Source: Methylobacterium sp. J-030 (lineage in GTDB: Bacteria; Pseudomonadota; Alphaproteobacteria; Rhizobiales; Beijerinckiaceae). Taken from it: DNA of 64,000 nucleotides. The notes beneath the pieces are model-generated. The model saw only the letters and a program-made list of their open reading frames with translations, searched no databases and was not told the origin of the DNA. This document shows, in pieces, positions 7,368 to 15,438 of the stretch. The DNA lies in assembly GCF_022829545.1 (NCBI RefSeq), contig NZ_JAKSYM010000391.1, forward strand, positions 62,001 to 126,000, written 5' to 3'. Both the position numbers and the translations under genes were made by a program. Positions within the stretch are counted from its first letter, which is position 1. Each line of letters starts with the position of its first letter.

Positions 7368-9425
7368 ATGCGTCTCTTGTCCTCGCTCCGCGCCCGCATC
7401 CTGGCGGTGGCGCTCGCCCCCTGCCTCGCCTTCGCGGGGGCGGCGGGCCTGACCATCGCGGATCAGTGGGCGCGCCGCGCCGAGATGGACCGGGTGGAGA
7501 GCCTCGTCGGCCTCGCCTCGCGGATCAGCGCCTTCGTGCACGAGGTCCAGCGCGAGCGCGGTGCCTCCAGCCTGTTCCTGGGGGCGAAGGGCGCGCAGTT
7601 CGGACCGGAGCTCGCCGCCCAGCGCGGGCGCACCGACGCGGCGCTGGCGGGGCTGCCGGAGGCCATGACGGCCGCCGCGGGCTTCGGACCGGCCTTCGCG
7701 GCGCGCGGGGCGGGGTTCACGCGGGCGCTCACCGGGCTCGCGGCGCAGCGCCGGGCCGTGGACGCCCTGACGCCGAGCGCACCGGAGGCCGCCCGCTTCT
7801 ACACCGGCCTGATCGGCGAGGGGCTCGGGCTCGTGCGCGGGATGGGCGGGGTGATCGACGAGGCCGGCCTCGCCGCCCGGGCGAACGCCTATGCGGCCTT
7901 CCTGGCGCTCAAGGAGGCCGCCGGCCAGGAGCGGGCGGCCGTCTCCGCGGCCTTCGCGTCGGGCAGCCTGGACCTGCCGGCCGCGCGCCGGCTCGCCACG
8001 CTCTCGGCCGAGCAGGCGACCTATGCCGGCCTGTTCCGGGCCGGGGCCGAGCCGCCCCAGGCCGCCCTGCTCGACGCCGCGGAGGCGACGGAACCGGCGC
8101 GTGACGTGGCGCGCCTGCGCCAGGTCGCCCAGGAGACGATGCCGGGCACAAGCCCGGCGTTCCGCGACGCGCCGGGCTGGTTCCGCCTCGCCACGCAGCG
8201 CATCGACGCCCTGAAGGGCGTGGAGGATCGGCTGACCGCCGATCTCGTGGCAGCCGCCGGCGCCGTGCGCGCCCGGGCCGACCGGATGCTGACCCTCTGG
8301 GGCGCGGGGGGCTTGGCCCTGTTCGCCCTCTCGGCCGGCCTCGCGGTCTGGCTGGGCACGGCGATCGCCCGGCCGCTCGGCCGGATGGCCGCGGTGCTGA
8401 CGGCGATCGGCCGGGATGAGGCGGCGGACGGCACGGCCGACCTGGCGATCCCGTCGGGCGGCCCGCGCGAGGTCCGGGCGATCGCCGCGGCGGCTCTCGC
8501 GTTCCGCGACAGCGTCGCCGAGCGCCGCGCGGCGCGGGCCGCGCAGGAGCGGCTCGCCGCCGGGAACGCCGAGGCCCAGCGCGCGGCCGCGCGCGGCCTC
8601 GCCGACAGTTTCGAGCGCCAGGTCGGCGGCATCGTCGAGGCGGTCTCGGCGGCGGCCGCCCAGTTGGAGGCCTCCGCGCACGGCATGGCCCGGGCCGCCC
8701 GGGACACGACCGACCTCGGCCGGGCGGTGGCGGCGTCGGCCGATTCGGCCGCGCGCTCGGCCGACACGGTGGCGGCGGCGACGGAGGAACTCACCGCCTC
8801 GGTGCGGGAGATCGGCGTGCAGGTCGGGAGCTCGGCCGACCTCGCGGCCTCCGCGACCCGGGACGCGGACGGCATGGCCGGGGAGATCCGGCGCCTCGCG
8901 CAGGCCGCCGGCAGCATCGGGGAGATCGTCGCGATGATCTCGCAGATCGCCGGCCAGACCAATCTGCTGGCGCTGAACGCCACGATCGAGGCGGCCCGGG
9001 CCGGCGAGGCGGGCCGGGGGTTCGCCGTGGTGGCCGCGGAGGTGAAGGCGCTGGCCGAGCAGACCGCGAAGGCCACCGAGGAGATCGGCACCAAGGTCGC
9101 GGAGATCGCCGGCTCCACGGAGGCCTCGGTCCGGTCGATCGGCGGCATCACCGGGGTGATCCGCAACCTCGCCCGGATCGGCGCCGAGATCGCCGCGATG
9201 GTCGAGGAGCAGGGCGCGGCCACCGCCGAGATCGCCCGGACCACGGCGCAGACCGCTCAGGATACGAGCGGGGTCTCGCGCCACATGGCGGGCGTGGGCG
9301 AGGCGGCCGACACGGCGAGCCAGGGCTCGGCCCAGGTGCTGCAGGCCGCAGGCGACCTCTCCCGGCAGGCCGGCGCCCTGCGCCAGGCCGTGGCGGGCTT
9401 TCTGGACCGGGTGCGGGCGGCTTGA
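7368..9425 (+). CDS. Methyl-accepting chemotaxis protein with NIT sensor domain
   Basis: A 685-residue chemoreceptor. A membrane segment lies at about residues 11-32. The periplasmic region contains QRERGASSLFLGAKGAQFG and AQRGRTDAALAGL, which match the nitrate/nitrite-sensing (NIT) domain pattern of an ERG motif, a helical bundle and a second helical repeat. A second membrane segment is near 305-328, then a HAMP linker. The cytoplasmic signalling domain contains the conserved hairpin tip QIAGQTNLLALNATIEAARAGEAGRGF near residue 525. It should cluster with CheA/CheW at the membrane. There is no CWxxF-like C-terminal tether for CheR. ATG at 7368 is chosen over an upstream GTG at 7299 because the positively charged MRLLSSLRAR precedes the first membrane helix. 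Confidence 0.88.
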   Translation: MRLLSSLRARILAVALAPCLAFAGAAGLTIADQWARRAEMDRVESLVGLASRISAFVHEVQRERGASSLFLGAKGAQFGPELAAQRGRTDAALAGLPEAMTAAAGFGPAFAARGAGFTRALTGLAAQRRAVDALTPSAPEAARFYTGLIGEGLGLVRGMGGVIDEAGLAARANAYAAFLALKEAAGQERAAVSAAFASGSLDLPAARRLATLSAEQATYAGLFRAGAEPPQAALLDAAEATEPARDVARLRQVAQETMPGTSPAFRDAPGWFRLATQRIDALKGVEDRLTADLVAAAGAVRARADRMLTLWGAGGLALFALSAGLAVWLGTAIARPLGRMAAVLTAIGRDEAADGTADLAIPSGGPREVRAIAAAALAFRDSVAERRAARAAQERLAAGNAEAQRAAARGLADSFERQVGGIVEAVSAAAAQLEASAHGMARAARDTTDLGRAVAASADSAARSADTVAAATEELTASVREIGVQVGSSADLAASATRDADGMAGEIRRLAQAAGSIGEIVAMISQIAGQTNLLALNATIEAARAGEAGRGFAVVAAEVKALAEQTAKATEEIGTKVAEIAGSTEASVRSIGGITGVIRNLARIGAEIAAMVEEQGAATAEIARTTAQTAQDTSGVSRHMAGVGEAADTASQGSAQVLQAAGDLSRQAGALRQAVAGFLDRVRAA

Positions 9426-9541
9426 GGGGAGGGGCCTGGCCTTCTCGACCGTCGGCCGTCGCGAGCCTTGCGACGGAGGTGATCGCGAACGAAGCGGGAG
9501 GCCGGGTTGCCGAATACAGCCACCCGGAATCCGTTGTGATC

Positions 9542-9772
9542 TTACTTCTTCATCGAGTCCTTGGCCATGCTGTCCTTGGCCATGGAGTCCCTACCCGTAT
9601 GATCCTTGGCCATATGATCCTTGGCCATGGCGTCCTTCTTGCCCATGGAATCTTTGGCCATAGAGTCCTTGGCCATCGTATCCTTGCCCATCGCTTCGGC
9701 GGCGATCACGGGGCTCGCTGCAACCGAGGCAGCAAGGAAGACGGCCGAGGCGAGGCGGAACAGATTGCGCAT
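9542..9772 (-). CDS. Secreted pentapeptide MXKDX-repeat protein
   Basis: A 76-residue protein with a clear signal peptide (MRNLFRLASAVFLAASVAASPVIAA, probable cleavage after AIAA-type AAA). The mature part consists almost entirely of MxKDx pentapeptides (MGKDT, MAKDS, MAKDS, MAKDH and so on, about ten units). This is the pattern of the small MXKDX repeat family found in many proteobacteria. Function is unknown; the alternating Met and Lys-Asp pairs suggest a disordered, possibly metal- or oxidant-buffering periplasmic peptide (inference). GGAGCACCGAC precedes the ATG. At DNA level the repeats are imperfect 15-mers, open to slippage. Confidence 0.85.
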   Translation of the reverse strand: MRNLFRLASAVFLAASVAASPVIAAEAMGKDTMAKDSMAKDSMGKKDAMAKDHMAKDHTGRDSMAKDSMAKDSMKK

Positions 9773-10007
9773 GTCGGTGCTCCTGCAATGCGGTGCCAAG
9801 TCGTGGCACTGAGCTGAATTCGACGCAGTCTCCCCCAGGTTACACCTTTCGATCGGCAATTTTCCCGCACGCGATGGACGACCTTTGGAGCCTCCTCTCA
9901 GATCCATCTCCGCTGGATATGCCTTCGGGCCGCCCGCCGCCCGGTTTTCTGCAAGGTGTCATCCCGCTGAATGCCTTTCATGAGACGCCAGGCAGGCGTA
10001 CGATCGC

Positions 10008-10292
10008 TTATCGCCCGCCCTTCATCGGTAACAAACTCCTGCTGTCGATCTCCGGCATCTTGGCCATCTGGTCGAAGGGCACGACCGCCATCACGTGACC
10101 ATCCGGCATCTTGATGATGTTGAATTGCTTTCCGGTGATCTTGTCGGTCGCCATCGCGACCATGAGCTGCATCGGCTCGAACGGCGTGACGACAAAATCG
10201 TGTCCCCAGGCGCCGACGAGGCCCGATAGGGAGGCCATGGCCGCGCCGGTGCCGGCGAGGAGAGCGACAGCCGGCACAATTGCGCGCATCAT
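10008..10292 (-). CDS. Small exported protein, unknown
   Basis: A 94-residue protein with an N-terminal signal-like segment (MMRAIVPAVALLAGTGAAMA, probable cleavage after AMA). A mature domain of about 75 residues follows, containing VVTPFEPMQLMVAMATDKITGKQFNIIKMPDGHVMAVVPFDQM. It is Met-rich (about ten Met), like its neighbour. The Shine-Dalgarno AAGGGA precedes a double ATG. No known domain is recognised. Transcribed in the same direction as the MXKDX-repeat gene but 235 bp away, so co-transcription is uncertain. Confidence 0.6.
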   Translation of the reverse strand: MMRAIVPAVALLAGTGAAMASLSGLVGAWGHDFVVTPFEPMQLMVAMATDKITGKQFNIIKMPDGHVMAVVPFDQMAKMPEIDSRSLLPMKGGR

Positions 10293-10485
10293 GATAAATC
10301 CCTTCCGGTTCGATCGATGGGACTTCGCGGTCCGGGGCTGAGCCGTTACCGGGATCGGGCCATCATCGCCCGCGGCGGGCTGACGTCGAGAGAAGGGCGG
10401 CAGGACAGGGAGGCATCTCGATGACGCCGTACGCGTTTCGACGGCTGCGGCGACCGTCGGTGCCTCCGGCCGGGGTGGGCGCGCG

Positions 10486-12657
10486 ATGAGTTTGGGACGG
10501 GTATCGGCGCAGGGCGAGCCGCGGCGGGCCACACGCCGGGCCACCCTGCGGCTCGTGCGTGGGGTCCTGTCCGCGTTGCGGACCACCATCCGGATTGCCG
10601 GCGCCCTCGTCCTCGGAGCCCTCGGCATCCTGTTTCTGAACTACGTCGTGCTCTCCACGGACAAGGCGCACGCCTATCGCAACCTCGACCCGAGCCTCGC
10701 CGAATGCCGCGACGGGCTCGCGCGGGGTTGGACGATCCTGGCCGATACCGGCCGCGAGACCCTGCGGGCGACGATGCCGACCGACGGCGACGGCTGGGTC
10801 GACGCCAGCAACGACGAAGACGCGGTGATCGCGACGGATGCCCGCTGGGCGACACGGCTGCGCTGCGCCCTTCAGCGCCACGTCGTTCCGGCCCGCGAGG
10901 CCGGCGGACAGGACCTCGCCTACCACCTCGGCTTCATCGAGTTTCAGGAGGACGGCGAGCCCTACGCCCTGGTCTCCCGCGAGGGGACGAGCGACGCCGC
11001 CATCGACAGCGCGATGCTGCGCCACGCCATGGAGACCGAGATGCGGGCCAAGGGCCAGCCGGCCACGATGGTCAAGCCCGTCATCACGCAGCTCGACGCG
11101 CTGAAGACGCATCTCTCGACCGGGTCGCACTACGTGATCGCCTTCATCCACGGCTGGCGGCACGACGCGCGGATCGGCGACGGCAACGTGGCGGATCTGC
11201 GCCTCTACGCGGCGCACGCCGCCCGTTTTCTCGCGCAGCGCTGCCCGAGCGACCCGAGCGTCTGCGACATGGACGTCACCGCGATCTATATCGGCTGGCG
11301 CGGGGCCCGCGTCGACGAGCGCGGCCTGCGGCTCCGGTTCGGCGACGCGCTCGGCGGCGTCTTCGGAAACCTGTCGGCCGGCGCCACCCTGTTCGATCGC
11401 AAGCCCGTGAGCGAGGCCATCGCGCCCGCGGCGATCTCGGCCCTGCGCACCCTCGAGACGACCCTCAGCGCGCCGGGCACGCACAACAAGCTGATCGTCG
11501 CCGGGCACAGCCTCGGCGGCAACATGCTGGCGAGCGGGCTCAAGGACGACGTGGTCAAGGCGGTGCGCCGCCATCGGTTCGGCGAGACGCTGCCGCCGGT
11601 CCTCGGCAATCTCGTGGTGCTGATCAACCCCGCCTCCGAGGCGAGCAAATGGACCGCGATCCAGCGCGAGGTCTGGATGAGGCTGGCCGACCATGCCGAC
11701 GCGCATACGCCGGCCGCCGAGGTCGTGCACGACGACGGCTTCTTTCCGGCCGACCAGAGGCCGGTCCTGATGTCGGTGACCGCGGCCCTGGCCTTCCCGG
11801 CGGGCGGGCTGCGACCCGGGGATTGCGCGTGGATCGGCCTCGACGTCGACGACGCCTTCGCGGCCGCCCGCCGGAAGATACGGAGCCGGCTCGCGGCGAC
11901 GGACAGCATGTTCGATGCGGGCGTCGACTACGATTGGGCGACGCACGACCTGTTCCCGACCTTCAAGTTCGATTTCCGACCGGCCGCGGGCTTTCTCGAC
12001 CGGGTGGCGGCGCGGTTCGAGGGCCGCCAGCCCCGGGGCGAAAGCTGCAGCCCGCCGCCGCCCGTCGGCCTCGGAGCCGGATTGCTGACGCTGCCGCTGC
12101 GCACCCTGTCGCTGCTGGCCGCGACCTTCCCGTTCCAGAACACCGCGCGCGAGGATTCGCACACCATCGGCAACCTCGACCCGCCGCGGCCGGCGGCCGG
12201 CGTGCTCGCCGATGCCCAGCCCTCGGCCGCGCCGTTCGGCACGACCCACGAACTGCTCGGGCTGGATGCGCCCGGCCTCGAACGGCACCACCCCTACGCG
12301 ACCCTGGCCGATGCCGCCCTCGACTGCCCGCGCTCCGACCACTGGCTGACCCGGGCCCGGGCGGCGCGCGCGGCCCGGCGCGGCATGTTCTGGGACAGTG
12401 CCGACCTCGCGCCCGGCCGGTCCGACGAGAGCGGCCCGGCCGCACGCTTCCTGCACGGCCTTCAGTTGACCGGCATCGCGCCGATCACCCGCCCCAACGA
12501 CCCGTTCTGGAACGTCCGGGCCTTCGACAACGCCCTCTCGCGCCACGACGGCTACCGGCTGTCGTCGTTCATCTGTGCCGTGAACCAGCTCGTGATGGAC
12601 GACATCACCGATGCGCCATCGTCCATGATCGATCACCGGGACCCGCAGAACCCGTAG
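10486..12657 (+). CDS. Membrane-anchored alpha/beta-hydrolase-like protein
   Basis: A large 723-residue protein. An N-terminal cytoplasmic Arg-rich segment is followed by one membrane helix (about residues 36-57), after which the chain is probably periplasmic. The nucleophile elbow GHSLGGN near residue 340 and an upstream AFIHGWRHDARIGD oxyanion-type loop near residue 220 identify an alpha/beta hydrolase core. Family members are lipases, esterases or acyltransferases. The C-terminal 250 residues (around GFLDRVAARFEG and FWNVRAFDNALSRHDGY) match no domain I recognise. Start ATG at 10486. It is preceded by about 190 bp of intergenic DNA and seems monocistronic. Confidence 0.75.
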   Translation: MSLGRVSAQGEPRRATRRATLRLVRGVLSALRTTIRIAGALVLGALGILFLNYVVLSTDKAHAYRNLDPSLAECRDGLARGWTILADTGRETLRATMPTDGDGWVDASNDEDAVIATDARWATRLRCALQRHVVPAREAGGQDLAYHLGFIEFQEDGEPYALVSREGTSDAAIDSAMLRHAMETEMRAKGQPATMVKPVITQLDALKTHLSTGSHYVIAFIHGWRHDARIGDGNVADLRLYAAHAARFLAQRCPSDPSVCDMDVTAIYIGWRGARVDERGLRLRFGDALGGVFGNLSAGATLFDRKPVSEAIAPAAISALRTLETTLSAPGTHNKLIVAGHSLGGNMLASGLKDDVVKAVRRHRFGETLPPVLGNLVVLINPASEASKWTAIQREVWMRLADHADAHTPAAEVVHDDGFFPADQRPVLMSVTAALAFPAGGLRPGDCAWIGLDVDDAFAAARRKIRSRLAATDSMFDAGVDYDWATHDLFPTFKFDFRPAAGFLDRVAARFEGRQPRGESCSPPPPVGLGAGLLTLPLRTLSLLAATFPFQNTAREDSHTIGNLDPPRPAAGVLADAQPSAAPFGTTHELLGLDAPGLERHHPYATLADAALDCPRSDHWLTRARAARAARRGMFWDSADLAPGRSDESGPAARFLHGLQLTGIAPITRPNDPFWNVRAFDNALSRHDGYRLSSFICAVNQLVMDDITDAPSSMIDHRDPQNP

Positions 12658-12808
12658 AGCCAGTTCCGGACGGCCGGTCTCCAGGGCGCCGTGCCCGGGC
12701 GCGTTGCCATCATGCGCGGCCCCCGACGAACCGGATTCCCCTTGCCCGATCACGCCCTAGTTGATCGCTGACGCCCCCCGGCGCCGGATCGGACACCCTC
12801 TCACGCCC

Positions 12809-13285
12809 ATGGCCAGCCTCAGCGTCGCAGTCGCGTTCGGCGTCCGCCTGCTCCTCGTGCTGCTGTTCCTGCCGTTCAGCGCCCTCGACAAGATCCTGAA
12901 CTTCAAGGGCGCGGTCGGGCAGGCGCGGCAGGCCGTGCACGCCACCGCGCTCGCCACGGTGCTGATCCTGATCGGGCTTTCCGTCGAGATCGGGATGTCG
13001 CTGTGCATCCTGACCGGCACCGCCGACCGGGCCGCCGCCTTCGTGCTGGCCGGTTATTGCGGGGTCACGGCGCTCCTGTGGAAGCCGTTCTGGAAGCCGG
13101 GCGATTTCTGGTCCGGCGGCAAGGGCCGCGACCTGTTCTGGGACTTCTTGAAGAACTTCGCCCTCGCGGGCGGCTTCCTGCTCATCACCTTCGGCACGGG
13201 CGCCGGGACCGTCCAGGACTTCATGGCCGATCCGCTCGGCTCGACCCATCCCTACGCGGCCGAGTCCGGGGTTCCAAAGGGCTGA
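12809..13285 (+). CDS. DoxX-family membrane protein
   Basis: A 158-residue protein with four hydrophobic segments (about residues 8-25, 42-66, 70-90 and 110-130) and the DoxX-like signatures FSALDKILNFKGA and WKPFWKPGDFW. DoxX relatives are small inner-membrane proteins linked to redox or sulfur metabolism; the role here is unknown. ATG at 12809 gives MASLSVAVAFG and leaves the first helix at the N-terminus; an upstream TTG is less plausible. The final residues GVPKG and the stop codon lie inside the adjoining R1 repeat, so the C-terminus has been extended or replaced by repeat sequence. Confidence 0.75.
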   Translation: MASLSVAVAFGVRLLLVLLFLPFSALDKILNFKGAVGQARQAVHATALATVLILIGLSVEIGMSLCILTGTADRAAAFVLAGYCGVTALLWKPFWKPGDFWSGGKGRDLFWDFLKNFALAGGFLLITFGTGAGTVQDFMADPLGSTHPYAAESGVPKG

Positions 13286-13290
13286 GCCCC
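13271..13290. repeat. R1 hairpin arm at the DoxX stop codon
   Basis: CCAAAGGGCTGAGCCCC overlaps the last codons and TGA of the DoxX gene and continues directly into the inverted repeat of the 230-bp element that begins at 13288. Confidence 0.55.
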
Positions 13291-13517
13291 AGCCCTTTCA
13301 AGGTGTTTCCGACAGCCGCTCAGGTGAAGTTTTCTTCCTGTCAGGCACTGGATTATCGCGCCCTATGCGCGGCCGTCGTCCTTGCGAGCGCCAGCGAAGC
13401 AATCCAGGGTGGCGCACGCTCACCGAGGTCGCGCTGCCCTGGGTCGCTTCGCTGCGCTCGCGATGACGGCGAGCGGTCGTGGCCAAGTCGAGCGCGAAAC
13501 ACCCTAAAACGGCTGGG
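13288..13517. mobile_element. MITE-like element sharing ends with the IS4 remnant
   Basis: 230 bp with ends matching the 21-bp inverted repeat of the IS remnant at 4663-5359. The left end 13288-13308 is identical; the right end 13497-13517 matches with a few changes. The interior codes for nothing and contains a palindromic repeat (13373-13478). Size, shared ends and lack of coding capacity fit a non-autonomous miniature element mobilised by an IS of that type (inference). Confidence 0.55.
13373..13478. repeat. R2 palindromic repeat
   Basis: Imperfect long palindrome: CCTTGCGAGCGCCAGCGAAG then CAATCCAGG on the left, CCTGGGTCGCTTCGCTGCG then CTCGCGATGACG on the right. It resembles a dispersed palindrome common in rhizobial genomes. 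A second copy lies at 59046-59147. Confidence 0.65.
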
Positions 13518-13591
13518 TCTCGACCTTTCGAAACCGCGACGGGATCCGTCCGCGCGACGCACGACCCCATGTGCTCCCGTCGAACAGGGTC

Positions 13592-14799
13592 TTAGAACCG
13601 AAGCGACCGCCCGGCCGCCGCCACACCGAGGAGCAGGGCCGCTACGATCAGGAAGGCGGCCGGCAAGCCGAGCGCGTGGGCGACGAAGCCGATCAGGGCG
13701 GGGCCCACCAGCACGCCGGCATAGCCCAGCGTCGTCACCGCCGGCACCGCCGCGTGTGCGGGCATCGCGGTCTGGCGGCCCGCCGCCGTGAACAGGATCG
13801 GCACGATGTTGGCGCAGCCCGCCCCGACCAGGGCGTAGCCCGCGAGCGTCGCCGCCCAGGCCGGCATCACCACCGACAGCGCCAAGCCGGCGGCGGCCAG
13901 CAGGCCGCCGAGGATCACCACACGCCGTCGGCCGAGCCGGGCCACGATCCGGTCACCCGCGAGCCGCCCGGCCGTCATGGTCACCGAGAAGGCCGCGTAG
14001 CCGAGCGCCGCCCAGGCCGGATCGAGTCCGCGCTGCTGGATCAGGAAGACCGCGCTCCAATCGAGGGCCGAGCCCTCGGTGAGGAACACCACGAAGCAGA
14101 GCAGGCCGAGCACCAGCACCGGACCCCGGGGCAGCGCGAGGACGGGCCGCCGCTGCCGCCCGTCATGTCCCCCGCCCTGTCGCCCGGCCGATGGCCGGGT
14201 GCCCGCAGGATGCCGGGCCAGGCCGCCGCGAACAGGGCCGCGATGCCCCCGACCAGGATCAGCACGGCCCAGCTTGCCCCGAGCCCGGCGGCCAGCAATC
14301 CGCTGGCGAGGAGCGCCCCCAGGATGCAGCCGAGGCTGTAGAGGCCGTGGAAGCCCGACATCATCGGCCGCCCGCCGGCACGTTCCACCGCGATGGCCTG
14401 CAGGTTCATGACGCAGTCCACCGCCCCCATCCCGGCCCCGAACAGGAGGAGCGCCAGGGTGAGCGGCACGAGACCCGTGCCCTCGGCCAGCACCGGCAGG
14501 GCGAGGCCGATCGCCGACGTCCCGGCGAGGAGGACCGGGCGGTATCCGAGCCGCGCCGCCGCCGCCCCGGCGCTCGGCATCGCCAGGATCGAGCCGATGC
14601 CGAAGGTGAGGAGCAGCAGGCCGAGCCCGGCCTCGTCGAGGCCGGCGCGGTCCTTCACCAGCGGCACCAGGGGCGCCCAGGTGGCGTTGGCGAGGCCGAC
14701 GATCAGGAACAGCAGCCGTGTGGACAGGCGCCGGGCGCGTGCGGCGTGGTCGTCGGCTCCGCGGAGGGCGGCCGGGTCGGTCAGGTCGAGCGCTGGCAT
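13592..14799 (-). pseudogene. Frameshifted MFS transporter
   Basis: The reading frame starting MPALDLTDPAALRG at 14799 encodes the N-terminal half of an MFS carrier (six hydrophobic segments; GLLLLTFGIGSILAMP and GFHGLYSLGCILGAL). It loses frame around 14150-14165. The C-terminal half (LVLGLLCFVVFLTEGSALDW to GRSLRF) continues in another frame to 13592. The total of 1208 nt is not a multiple of three, consistent with one missing base (or two extra) in a GC-rich run. Joined, the product would be about 400 residues, normal for the family (fucose-permease or YbjJ-like). It may be a true pseudogene or a sequencing error. Confidence 0.72.
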
Positions 14800-14924
14800 C
14801 GCTGGGTGAGGTCGGGTCCGAGGGTCGACGCGGCGTGGTCGCTGCCCCTCGCTAGGCCGCCGTGATCTCCACGCATCGCCAGCGGATTCCCACATCGCGC
14901 GCCGCGCCGGTGAGGGCCGCAAGT

Positions 14925-14952
14925 CCCCCTGCCCCGCGCGCGGGGCAGGGGG
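14925..14952. terminator. Perfect 28-nt palindrome, possible terminator
   Basis: CCCCCTGCCCCGCG is followed directly by its exact reverse complement. It sits about 60 bp 3' of the Cys-rich exported protein gene (minus strand) and 5' of the frameshifted MFS gene. No U-tract follows on either strand, so intrinsic termination is uncertain. Confidence 0.45.
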
Positions 14953-15012
14953 TATCACGCCCCGTCTCCGAGCGATCCGTGAACATCGCGGCCCGCACGG
15001 AAGAGCGACCGC

Positions 15013-15303
15013 TCAGCGCGCCTCGCTGACCCGCCTGGTCGCCCGCTGCTCCTTCTTGTAGGCGATGATCGCCGCCGAGCAGCCGGCGGAGAGCTTCTTC
15101 AGGTTGGCCTTGAAGCAAGCCTCGACCTCCGGGCCGCCCGGCGCGTAGGCGCTGCAATAATCCATGTAGTCGCCGGTGCAGTGCTGCTTGAGCGCGTCCC
15201 GGGCCGGGGATTGCTCGGCGAGCGCCGCCACGGGAAGGGCCGCGACGAGGCCGATCGCCAGCAGGGCCGTCTTGGTCGAAATCGTCGAAGGCATGGACAT
15301 CAT
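15013..15303 (-). CDS. Small exported Cys-rich-repeat protein
   Basis: A 96-residue protein with a signal peptide (MMSMPSTISTKTALLAIGLVAALPVAALA). The mature domain has four cysteines in the order HCTGDYMDYCSAYAPGG, VEACFKANLKKLSAGC. This spacing is that of the small cysteine-rich repeat family found in rhizobial secreted proteins. The four Cys probably form two disulfides in the periplasm. Start could be the first of two adjacent ATGs (15303) or the ATG at 15294; all give a signal peptide. Function is unknown. Confidence 0.68.
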   Translation of the reverse strand: MMSMPSTISTKTALLAIGLVAALPVAALAEQSPARDALKQHCTGDYMDYCSAYAPGGPEVEACFKANLKKLSAGCSAAIIAYKKEQRATRRVSEAR

Positions 15304-15438
15304 TCGCTCATCCGGGCCGCGCGGACGCGGCGATGGGCGGTGCGGATGGACGCCAAGGATGGCGTCAGCATGACACCCGGGTGGCACGGATGCAGATCAG
15401 CCATGCCCAATACTGGACAGCTCAGGCTGATCGCCCGC

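Noticed and set aside
6855..9284. Very long open frame on the minus strand opposite the chemoreceptor gene
   Set aside because: It is a by-product of high GC content; its translation is Arg/Gly/Ala-rich without any domain, while the plus strand encodes a clear chemoreceptor.
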